Shown here in pieces: positions 1 through 8,000 of a stretch of 64,000 nt of DNA (position 1 is its first letter; every line of letters starts with the position of its first letter). The DNA is from Actinacidiphila acidipaludis (lineage in GTDB: Bacteria > Actinomycetota > Actinomycetes > Streptomycetales > Streptomycetaceae): contig NZ_JAINZZ010000015.1 of assembly GCF_019890725.1 (NCBI RefSeq), positions 62,001-126,000 on the forward strand, written 5' to 3'. Both the position numbers and the translations under genes were made by a program. The notes under the pieces were generated by a model. The model ran no database searches and had not been told where the DNA came from. It saw nothing but the letters and a program-made list of their open reading frames with translations.

Positions 1-10
1 ACCCGCCCCC

Positions 11-262
11 CAAGCCTCGCACGCCGGCAACGCACTCCCAGGGCACAGCCCAAGCCCCGTCAGGGGCGCGGGGTCCCCCAGGCTCCGCCCGGGAGGTGCC
101 CCCAGCGCGAGCAACCACAGCGAACCGTTCGCCGGCAAGACACCCCAGGGGGCACCCCAAGCCCCGCAGGGGCTCGGGGTCCCCCAGGCTCCGCCCGGGA
201 GGTGCCTCCAGCGCGAGCAACCGAGGCGAACCGTTCCGCCGGCAACGCACCCCCGGGGCAGG
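11..262. repeat. Tandem intergenic repeat, two full units of about 105 bp plus a remnant
   Basis: Units begin near 51 and 158 with the same CAAGCCCC and run through GGGGTCCCCCAGGCTCCGCC, a GGGAGGTGCC block, GCGAGCAACC and GCGAACCGTT to a run of C and G. Bases 11-50 look like a third, internally deleted unit. A related copy lies at about 48436-48515. No coding signal is convincing here. The units contain self-complementary GGGG/CCCC arms, so they could fold as RNA or act as terminators for the leftward protease gene. Origin and function are unknown. Confidence 0.75.
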
Positions 263-320
263 GCCCACCCCGAGGCGGCCCCCCGCCAGGGACACCCCGT
301 ACTCAGGCCGAGCCCGGCCC

Positions 321-340
321 AAAACCTCTCAGCGCTGAGG
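321..340 (-). terminator. Possible terminator after the M56 protease gene
   Basis: The perfect palindrome CTCAGCGCTGAG (328-339), read on the minus strand, is followed by AGGTTTT, 7 bases past the stop of the leftward protease gene. The stem must open at the centre to make a loop, so it is weak. Confidence 0.35.
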
Positions 341-346
341 CCCGCT

Positions 347-1273
347 TCATGCGCGCTCCCCCTGGGCCACCTCGATCGACCCGTGCAGATCATGCGCAGC
401 CTCCAACGCGCAGGCCGCGGACAGCGCCAGGCACCCGACGAGCACCGCGGCGATCGCGCGGGGCGCCCGGGCGCGCAGGAGCGGGACGGGCGCGGCGGCG
501 AGCAGGGCCGCGACCCGGCGGGGGACGGGCCCCGTGGTCGCGGACAGCGCGACGTGGGCCCGGTGGTGGGGCCCGGCGGCCAGCGCGGCGCGGCCGATCG
601 CCCGGGCGGCCAGCCGCCGGTCGCCGACCGCGTCGGCGGCCGACTCGTCGGCCCAGCGTTCGAGCGCGTAGGACAGCGGCGCGGCCAGCGTCCGCAGGGC
701 CGGGTGGCAGGCGGCTGAGAGCGCGCAGGCGGCGAGGAAGAGGTGGTGGCGTCCGGCCAGGTGGGCGCGCTCGTGGGCGAGCAGCGCCTCGCGCTCCTCC
801 GCGTTCAGCGCCCGCAGCATGCCGGTGGTGACGACGATCCGGCCGGGCCTCCCGGGCAGCGCGTACGCGTCGGCGTCGGCGTCCTGGAGGACGGTGAGGT
901 CGCCCGCGGCGCTGCCGGCCCGGGTGGCCGCCCTGCGGGCCCGCGCGGTGATCACCGTGTGCCGCCGGGCGGTCCGCACCACGGCGACCGCGACGGAAGC
1001 GAGGAGGACGGCCGCCGCGCACGCGGCCGGCACCGTCACCTCGTCGCCGACGAGGGGCAGCCGCAGGTCTCCCAGCGCGGCGATCGGCGGCAGCCGCAGC
1101 GCGCCGGCGCCGGCCAGCAGCACGAGGGCGGCGGTGCTGGAGCCGGCGAGGACCACGGCGGAGCCGGCCAGCAGCCATGCCGCGGCCCGCGGCGGGAGCG
1201 CGTCGGCCAGGCGGCGGGCGGCCGGCCCGGCCACCAGCGGCAGCAGCAGGGGGAGCCACACGGCCACGTTCAT
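347..1273 (-). CDS. M56-family (BlaR1-like) membrane zinc metalloprotease
   Basis: A 308-residue membrane protein with hydrophobic helices at about 5-19, 30-55, 82-100 and 270-290. The zinc-protease motif HERAH lies at 167-171, followed by a Glu-rich helix (about 206-214) that can give the third ligand. This matches M56 peptidases, which in BlaR1/MecR1 systems cleave a BlaI-type repressor. Unlike BlaR1 it has no C-terminal penicillin-binding sensor domain, so its signal is unknown. Its start overlaps the stop of the upstream BlaI-like gene by 4 bp (ATGA), so the two are translationally coupled. Confidence 0.88.
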   Translation of the reverse strand: MNVAVWLPLLLPLVAGPAARRLADALPPRAAAWLLAGSAVVLAGSSTAALVLLAGAGALRLPPIAALGDLRLPLVGDEVTVPAACAAAVLLASVAVAVVRTARRHTVITARARRAATRAGSAAGDLTVLQDADADAYALPGRPGRIVVTTGMLRALNAEEREALLAHERAHLAGRHHLFLAACALSAACHPALRTLAAPLSYALERWADESAADAVGDRRLAARAIGRAALAAGPHHRAHVALSATTGPVPRRVAALLAAAPVPLLRARAPRAIAAVLVGCLALSAACALEAAHDLHGSIEVAQGERA

Positions 1274-1698
1274 CCGGCGAGGCCTCCGTCCGGACCCGCG
1301 GAGCGGCCCGCCGTCTCGGCGCGGTCGGCCTGGGCGAGCAGCGTGCGCAGCAGCGCCTCGTCGTCGGGGGCGAGTTCGGAGACGAACCGGGCCAGGACGG
1401 TGTGGCGGTCGTCCTCACCGGACTTGTCGAGTTCGGTGCGCATCCGCCGCGCGGCCAGTCCCGGGGAGTCCTGGACCGGCAGGTAGGCGTATCCGCGGCC
1501 GGAGCGGGTGCGGCTGACCGTACCCTTGTCGTGCAGGCGGGCCAGGATCGTCGTCACCGTGGTGCGGGCGAGCGACGAGCCCAGCTCGCGCTGGACGTCG
1601 GCCGGCGTCATCGCGTGCCCGTCCGCCGCCCACAGGGCGGCGAGCACGCTCGCCTCCAACTCCCCCGAAGGGCGGCGTCCCGCGCTGGCGTCCGGCAT
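1270..1698 (-). CDS. BlaI/MecI/CopY-family transcriptional repressor
   Basis: A 142-residue winged-helix repressor. The DNA-binding part (about 12-85) has the family pattern of LAALWAADG, a helix-turn-helix with TTVTTILARLHDKGTV, and a wing with RGYAYLPV. The C-terminal third (about 90-130) is helical and fits the dimerisation and cleavage region. It is followed directly by the M56 protease, the normal partner that inactivates it. Two CTACA/TGTAG operators lie 30-62 bp upstream of its start, between it and the divergent DedA gene, so it probably represses itself and possibly the DedA-PAP2 operon. Confidence 0.93.
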   Translation of the reverse strand: MPDASAGRRPSGELEASVLAALWAADGHAMTPADVQRELGSSLARTTVTTILARLHDKGTVSRTRSGRGYAYLPVQDSPGLAARRMRTELDKSGEDDRHTVLARFVSELAPDDEALLRTLLAQADRAETAGRSAGPDGGLAG

Positions 1699-1727
1699 CG
1701 CTCGATCGCCCCTTCCCGCTGGTTCGT

Positions 1728-1760
1728 CTACAGTGCTGTAGACCGACTACATCACTGTAG
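1728..1760. promoter_or_regulatory. Tandem BlaI-type operators
   Basis: Two inverted repeats, CTACAGTGCTGTAG (1728-1741) and CTACATCACTGTAG (1747-1760), are spaced 19 bp start to start, about two helical turns. BlaI/MecI operators are known to carry TACA-N-TGTA dyads. They sit between the BlaI-like gene and the divergent DedA gene and could control both. Confidence 0.85.
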
Positions 1761-1816
1761 ACGGTAGCGGCGCCCCCGACGCGCCTCCGGACCCATTATG
1801 GGAGGGCCCCACCGCC

Positions 1817-2641
1817 ATGCCCCTGCCCGTGCTCGATCAGGCCGTGAACGTGCTGGACGCGACCTCGCTGCTGTCGTCCTTCGGGGCGCTCGGCATCGCG
1901 GTCGTGATGTTCGCCGAGACCGGCCTGCTCGTCGGCTTCTTCCTGCCCGGCGACTCGCTGCTCTTCACCGCCGGACTGCTGAGCGTGTCCGGCGCCTCGG
2001 ACGTGGTGCACCTCTCGTTGTGGCAGGTGCTGATCGCCGCCGCGGCCGGTGCGCTGCTCGGTGCGCAGACCGGGTACGTCATCGGCCGCCGCGGGGGCCC
2101 GGCACTGCTGGCCAGGACGCGGAACCGCAAGCTGCACGAGGGAGCGGCCCGGGCGTCGGAGCTGCTGGAGCGGTACGGGCACGCCAAGGCGGTGGTGCTG
2201 GCCCGGTTCATCCCGGTGGTCCGCACGGTGCTCAACCCGCTGGCCGGGGCGCTGGGCGTGCCGGCCCGCGCCTTCACGCTGTGGCAGGTCGCCGGCGGCC
2301 TGGTGTGGTCGGTGGGCCTGGTGCTCGCCGGGTACGGCCTGGGCTCGTCGGTCCCGCACGTCGACACCTACCTGCTGCCGATCGTCGCGCTGATCGTCGT
2401 CGTCTCGCTGCTGCCGCTCGCGCTCGAACTGCGGCGCGGCCGCGCGAACCGTGCGGCCGGCAACCAGCCCGGCACCGGGCCGGCCGGAGCGACCGGGCCG
2501 GCCGGGACGACCGGAGCGACCGGGGCGGCCGGAGGCGCGGCCTCCCGGCCCGGGGCGCCCGGCGACGCGGCGGGCACCCCCGGGGGAGCTCACCGTGCCG
2601 ACCGGAGGGCGAGCCGTCCGGCGGACCCGGAGCGCCTGTGA
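1817..2641 (+). CDS. DedA-family membrane protein
   Basis: A 274-residue member of the DedA/VTT superfamily, whose members move lipids such as undecaprenyl phosphate or phosphatidylethanolamine across membranes or maintain proton-motive force. The family features are an acidic re-entrant segment with FAETG and LPGDSLLF (32-50) and the loop ARFIPVVRT (129-137). Transmembrane helices follow at about 155-175 and 190-210. The last 60 residues are a Gly/Ala/Pro/Thr-rich tail with collagen-like triplets. A GGAGGG ribosome site precedes the ATG. The next gene overlaps by 4 bp. Confidence 0.92.
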   Translation: MPLPVLDQAVNVLDATSLLSSFGALGIAVVMFAETGLLVGFFLPGDSLLFTAGLLSVSGASDVVHLSLWQVLIAAAAGALLGAQTGYVIGRRGGPALLARTRNRKLHEGAARASELLERYGHAKAVVLARFIPVVRTVLNPLAGALGVPARAFTLWQVAGGLVWSVGLVLAGYGLGSSVPHVDTYLLPIVALIVVVSLLPLALELRRGRANRAAGNQPGTGPAGATGPAGTTGATGAAGGAASRPGAPGDAAGTPGGAHRADRRASRPADPERL

Positions 2642-3267
2642 CCTCCCAGTTCGACGCCGGTCTCTACCGCTGGGTGACCGACCTGGCCCAGCGCACCCCC
2701 GGGCCGCTCGACGAGACCGTCCGCTTCTTCAGCGACTACGGCCTCGCCGTCTTCGCGGTGCTGATGCTGGTGGCCTGGTGGCGGGCGCGGCCCGCGAACG
2801 CCGCCAGAATGGCCACCGCGCTGTCCGTCCCGCTGGTCGTGGTCGTGGCCTATCTGGTGAACGACGTGATCAAGTCGCTGTTCGACGAGCAGCGGCCCTG
2901 CCAGACCCTGCACACCGTCACGGTCGAGACGTGCCCGGGGCTCGGCGACTGGTCCTTCCCCAGCAACCACACGGCGATCGCCGTCGCGGCCGCCGTGGCC
3001 CTGCTGATCGCCGACCGGCGGCTGGGCTGGACGGCGGTGCCCGTCGCGGTGCTGCTGGCGGCCTCGCGGGTGTGGATCGGCGTGCACTACCCGCACGACG
3101 TCCTGGCGGGCGTCGTGGTGGGCGTGGCCGTGGCCTGGCCGCTGACGGTGGCCGCCCGGCGGGCCGCGCCGGCCGTGGAGCAGCTCCGCGGCTCGCGACG
3201 GCTGGGCCCGCTGTTCGGCCGGGCGCCGGCCGGCACGGCGACGGGCGGCGCGCCACCACTCAGGTGA
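2638..3267 (+). CDS. PAP2-family membrane phosphatase
   Basis: A 209-residue PAP2 superfamily lipid phosphatase. All three catalytic motifs are present: K79 with RP at 86-87, SFPSNH at 106-111 (Asn replaces the usual Gly of PSGH), and SR at 143-144 with H150 and D154. Four or five membrane helices surround them. Likely substrates are undecaprenyl pyrophosphate or another lipid phosphate on the outer face of the membrane. It begins with GTG inside the DedA stop (GTGA overlap), so the pair forms one operon. DedA plus PAP2 fits recycling or flipping of polyprenyl phosphate. Confidence 0.9.
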   Translation: MTSQFDAGLYRWVTDLAQRTPGPLDETVRFFSDYGLAVFAVLMLVAWWRARPANAARMATALSVPLVVVVAYLVNDVIKSLFDEQRPCQTLHTVTVETCPGLGDWSFPSNHTAIAVAAAVALLIADRRLGWTAVPVAVLLAASRVWIGVHYPHDVLAGVVVGVAVAWPLTVAARRAAPAVEQLRGSRRLGPLFGRAPAGTATGGAPPLR

Positions 3268-3362
3268 AAGAGGGACATACGGGCGCGACGGGTGGAACTG
3301 TCTGATTGTCGTCTTTGCGATCTTTCCGACCGTTCTGTGAACCGTGAACCCAGAGGAGCGTC

Positions 3363-3758
3363 ATGCGCATCCGTACCGTCCTGGCCGCCGTCGGTCTCGC
3401 CGCCGCGGTGATCACCGGCACCGCCGGGACCGCCGTCGCGGCGCCGGCCAACGACCACGACACCATCACCCTCGACGGCAACAACTCCAGCGAGTCGTTC
3501 GGCAACACGACGACCGGCGGCAACGAGAGCCCCGAGCTGGGCCTCGTCCAGGGCTCGCTGAACAAGCCGTGCGTGGGGCTGGACGGCCACGCCGACCTCG
3601 GCTCGCTGATCGGCCTGATCCCGATCACCGTGCAGGACGTCAACGTCCTGGACTCGCCGGAGAACCAGCAGTGCGACGACAACTCCAGCCAGATCCAGGG
3701 TGACGAGCCGCTGTCGCACCTCCTCAGCGACGACGAGGTGCTGTCCGCGAACGGCTGA
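3363..3758 (+). CDS. Rodlin-family secreted protein
   Basis: A 131-residue precursor with a Sec signal peptide (about 1-27, cleavage after AVA). The mature part matches rodlins of streptomycetes: NSSESFGN, a SPELGLVQGSLNKPC block, a central LIGLIPITVQDVNVL strand, NQQC, and the C-terminal LSANG. Rodlins assemble with chaplins into the rodlet layer on aerial hyphae and spores. Two cysteines are present. A GAGGAG ribosome site lies just before the ATG. Streptomyces coelicolor carries a divergent rdlA/rdlB pair; here a single copy is seen and no chaplin lies in the window. Confidence 0.88.
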   Translation: MRIRTVLAAVGLAAAVITGTAGTAVAAPANDHDTITLDGNNSSESFGNTTTGGNESPELGLVQGSLNKPCVGLDGHADLGSLIGLIPITVQDVNVLDSPENQQCDDNSSQIQGDEPLSHLLSDDEVLSANG

Positions 3759-3810
3759 CCGCGACGCCCGCCGCCGTGCCCGCCACGGCTGTGGGCGCCA
3801 CGACCGCGAA

Positions 3811-3836
3811 GGCGGCGTACCGACCGGTCCGCCGCC
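3811..3836 (+). terminator. Probable terminator after the rodlin gene
   Basis: GGCGGCGTACCG pairs with CGGTCCGCCGCC with one mismatch around a very short loop, followed by TTCAC. It lies about 50 bp downstream of the rodlin stop. Confidence 0.5.
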
Positions 3837-3973
3837 TTCACACCCCCGTTGTGGTGCGGCCCCCCGGCTTCCCCGGGCGGGGCCCCCAGGATCAGGCCCG
3901 CCGGGCGCGCCCGGCCACTAGATTGAGCCGCAGCGAAAACACCACGGCCGGGGCTGCGGAACGGTGGTCAACT

Positions 3974-4984
3974 TTGGCGCTGCGGATCCACTTCACGGCC
4001 GAGGACCTGGCCCGCGTCGCCCTCGTGCGGTGCGCGGACATGCTGTGGGAGCTGGTGCTGAGCCTGGCGGTGCTGCAGAACCCCCAGGTGCCGGCGGTGT
4101 TCCGCCCCTGGCGCAGCCGCGCGAGCGGCGCCCTCGCCGCCCCCGGCCTCAGCCGCCCGACCCGCCTGCTGACCACGCTCGTCGGCCCGGTCGGCGACTT
4201 CCCCGACTTCCTCACACCGCACCACCACACCGCCGGCCTCCCGCAGGCCGTCGACGCCGTGCGGTCCACGCCCGGCGAGGCGCTGCGGGCCGACCTGGCG
4301 GGCGTCTTCCGCGACCGCCGGCCGCCCTCCTGGGTGCGGGAGCTGGCCGGCGGGCAGCCCCGGCGGCTGGCGGCGGTGGCCGACGCGATGCGCGCCTACG
4401 GGCGGACCGTGCTGCTGCCCCAGCAGCGGGCGATCGACACGGCCGTGGACGCCGACCGGTCGCTGCGCGCCCACGACCTGCTGCACGGTGGGGTGCACGC
4501 GCTGCTGCGCGGCCTGCCGCCGCCCCTGCGCTGGTCGCCGCCGGTGCTGGAGAGCGACTATCCGGCCGACCGCGACCTGTACCTGGCCGGCCGCGGGCTG
4601 ACGCTGGTCCCGGCGTACTTCTGCTGGGGCGCGCCGGTCACCTTCATCGACCCCGAGCTGCCGCCGGTGCTGGTCTATCCGGTGGCCCGCGCCGAGCCCC
4701 ACGCCCGCCAGGCGCCCGGCCGGCTGGCCGAACTGCTCGGCCGTACCCGGGCCGAGGCGCTGCAGGAGCTGGTGGTCCCGCTGTCCACCACCGAACTCGC
4801 GTGCCGGCTCGGGGTGTCCGTGCCGTCGGCGAGCCGGCACGCCGCCGTGCTGCGGGAGGCCGGGCTGATCACCAGCACCCGCCACGGCAACACGGTCGTG
4901 CACGTCGCGTCCGCGCTGGGCCGCGGGCTGCTCGGCCGCGTCCCAGGGGACGACGGCCCGCCCGCGGCCGGGCGGTGGCCGTGA
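3974..4984 (+). CDS. DUF5937-type transcriptional regulator with ArsR-like C-terminal winged helix
   Basis: About 336 residues from a TTG start, chosen because the conserved N-terminus ALRIHFTAEDLARVAL begins there. The open frame extends upstream without family-like sequence. The N-terminal 230 residues fit the DUF5937 domain. The C-terminal part (about 265-325) is an ArsR-like winged helix with STTELACRLGVSVPSASRHA as helix-turn-helix and a wing near TRHGNTVVHV. Such proteins are common single regulators in streptomycetes. The ligand and targets are unknown. No obvious partner gene is adjacent. Confidence 0.72.
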   Translation: MALRIHFTAEDLARVALVRCADMLWELVLSLAVLQNPQVPAVFRPWRSRASGALAAPGLSRPTRLLTTLVGPVGDFPDFLTPHHHTAGLPQAVDAVRSTPGEALRADLAGVFRDRRPPSWVRELAGGQPRRLAAVADAMRAYGRTVLLPQQRAIDTAVDADRSLRAHDLLHGGVHALLRGLPPPLRWSPPVLESDYPADRDLYLAGRGLTLVPAYFCWGAPVTFIDPELPPVLVYPVARAEPHARQAPGRLAELLGRTRAEALQELVVPLSTTELACRLGVSVPSASRHAAVLREAGLITSTRHGNTVVHVASALGRGLLGRVPGDDGPPAAGRWP

Positions 4985-5019
4985 CGCCCGCCGCCGGACG
5001 GTGGCCGTGACCTGCGTGG

Positions 5020-8000
5020 TCAGCCGGTGGCCGTCCTGACCGTCTCCTCCTTCAGGGCGGCCCAGCGCGCGGCCTGCCGGCCGGTGAGGGCGCCGCGCAG
5101 CTCGGCGAGCTTGAGCAGCGACGCCTCGGCGCCGGCCGCCAGGGTCTGCGCCTCGGCCCGGTAGTGGTCACCGACCAGGGCGTCGAGTTCGGCGTCGTCC
5201 ATGGCGGGCACGATCCGCGCGGCGATCGCCGTCATCGTCCGGTAGGAGCCCTGCAGCAGGAACGGCGGCTCGGTGCGGGTGCGCGGCGACTGCGCGGCCG
5301 ACGCGATGTAGGCGGCGTTGACGGCGAGCAGGGTGCGGCGGGCCCGCAGCAGGTGGCGCAGCACCGCGGTGATCTCGGCGCGGTCCGCCGCCGGACAGGG
5401 GTGCCGCAGGTCCTCCGGGCGGGCCGTCGGGTCGCCCTCGGCGAGCCGGACCAGCAGTTCCAGGTCCGCCCGGTCGCGGCCGGCGAGCGGTGCCAGGACC
5501 GGGTTGGCGGTCAGCGCGTTCTCCACGTAGCTGAACGCGAACAGGTCCTCGCGGCCGGACAGCACGTCACCGAGGTTCCACACGTCGGCGCGGTTGGCGA
5601 GCATGTCCGGCACCCGGAAGACCGTGCCCGAGCCGGTGTAGGGGTTGCCGGCCATGCACACCGCGAACCGGCGCCCGCGCAGGTCGTACGTGCCGTGCGC
5701 GCCCTCGATCCGCCGCTGGGCGTCGCACAGCGGGATGAACTTCTGGAGCAGTTCGGGCGAGGTGTGCTGGATGTCGTCGAGGTAGAGCAGGACGTTGGAG
5801 CCGAGCCGCAGGGCGAGGTCGATCTTCTCCACCTCGCGGCGGGCCGCCGCGTCGGGCGCCGCCGCCGGGTCGAGGGACGTCACGCCGCTGCCCAGCGCGG
5901 GCCCGGACACCTGCACCAGCGCCAGGCCGAGCCGTGACGCCACGTACTCGACCAGGGACGTCTTGCCGTAGCCGGGCGGGGACATGAGCATCAGCAGGCC
6001 GCCCGACGGGCCGAACTGCTTGGCCAGGCTGTCGCCGACCAGCGGCAGGTACACCTCGTCCAGCAGCCGGTTGCGGACGAACCCGGTGAGCGGGCGCGGG
6101 CGGTGGGCGTCCAGGTCCAGGCGGCGGCGTTCGGCCTCCAGCACGGCCGTCCGGTGCCGCTGGTACGCCGCGTACGCGGGCACCTCCTCGGCCCTGAACC
6201 GCCGCACCCGGGGCAGCAGTTCGTCCAGGCGCAGGGTCAGCCGGCGGCCGGCCGTGCGCGGGTGCGCGCCGAGCAGGCCGTCCACGCGGGCCTCGACGGG
6301 CGCGTCCACGGGGTAGTGGTCGGCCGCGGCGCCGCAGACCAGGACGGCCGCGGCCTCGGCCCGGTCGCCCGGTTCGCCGCCGAGTCCGGCCAGCCACGCC
6401 TCCGCCAGTTGCCGGCCCGCCGCGGGGTCCGCGCCGAGCGCCTCCAGGTCGGCGGCCAGCTCCTTGAAGGGCACGCCCTCCGGGCCGCCGAGCGCCGCGG
6501 TCAGGCGTTCGCGCAGTTCCCGCGCGCCCGGGCCCTCGGCGAACCCCGGCCGCTCGTCGGCCAGTTCGGCCACCAGGTACTCGCCCACCAGCCGCCCGTC
6601 CGCCGGCTCCTCCCCCACCGGGTGCGCGTCCGGGCCCAGGGCGGCGCGCGCGGGCCCCAGGCCGCGCGGCTCCAGGAAATCCGCCGCGGCCGCCCCGATC
6701 TCCCGCGCCAGCTCCGCCAGTGCCGGACCGCCGCCGAAGGACGCGGCCGCGCGGGTCAGCGAGCGCGCGCGGGTGGTCCACCCGGCGCGGGCCGCGGCGG
6801 GGACGCCGTGGACCCAGAACAGCTGCGCCGCGGCCCGCACGGCGGCCGGGTGGCGCAGCAGTCCGGCGCCGGCGGCCAGCCGGGACAACGCGGCCAGGAT
6901 CAGCGCCGCGTCGTGGTCGTGCACCCCGCGCTCGTACCCCTCCCCCGGGCGCGCGGCGACCGCCTCCCGCACCAGCCGCTCGGCCTCGTCGGCGTCCTGC
7001 GGCAGCGGCCGTGCCGCGGCCTGCGCGTCCAGCAGCAGGCAGGCGGCCAGGTACTCGGCCCGGTACAGCTCGGGGGTCTCGGACGGCAGCGGCCGGTCCC
7101 AGAAGCGCCGGGTCGCGGCGAACTCCGGGTCGGTGACCGGCACGAGGTAGTCGGTGGCGCTGACGGTGAAGGCCAGGCCGTCGCCGTGCGGGACGAGCGC
7201 GAGGGCGAACGGGTGCGGGTTGACGGGGAAGCGGTGGCGGCCCAGCCGCAGGGTGGCGCCGCCGTCCTCGTACAGGTCGAGACGGTCGCGCAGCGCGCGG
7301 CCCGCGTCCTGACGTGCCGCGGCCAGCGCCGCGTCGAGCTCGGCGGCCCGCGACGGCTCGCCCATGGCCCGCAACCGGTCCGCGATCCGGCGGTGTTCGG
7401 CGGCCATCGGGTCGGCGGCGAGATAGGTGTTGAGCGCGTCGAGGGAGTCCGCGGCCGCGGCGCGTCGCCGCACGCCGTCCAGAACCCGCGCCGCGGAACC
7501 GGTCAGCTGCCGTACGCGCAGGGCCCGTTCGTCGGCGAGCGCCTGGCGGCGGCCGGAGAACGCCTGCTGGATCTCGTCGCGGCGGACGTCGAGCGCGGCG
7601 AGCCGCTCCGGGTCGGCGGTGAACCGCGTGGTGAGGTTCTCGACCCTGACCAGCAGCCGGCCGAGCTGCTCGTCGCACGCCTCGGGCGTGGCGGCCGCGG
7701 CCAGCGCCCCGCTCACCTCCTGCGCCAGCAGGGCGGACTGGGCGGCGAACTCGGCGTCCGACTCGGCCGCGGTCAGCTCGCGGCGGCGCGCGTCCAGCAG
7801 GGCGCGGGCCTGGTTGACCTCGGCGAGGACGGCGGAGGCCAGGTCCAGGATCCGGGTGCGCACGGTCGCGTCGGCCAGGCCGAGACCGGCGACGGTCTCG
7901 GTGACCGTGGCCAGGCCGGCGGCCTGCTCCGCCAGCCGCTCGGCGACCGGCCCGGCGGCCGCGGCGGTCGCGATCGCCCCGGCCGCGGCGGCCGTCTCCG

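Noticed and set aside
1798..2637. Upstream extension of the PAP2 frame
   Set aside because: It overlaps the whole DedA gene in another frame and has no PAP2 sequence; the GTG at 2638 couples to the DedA stop.
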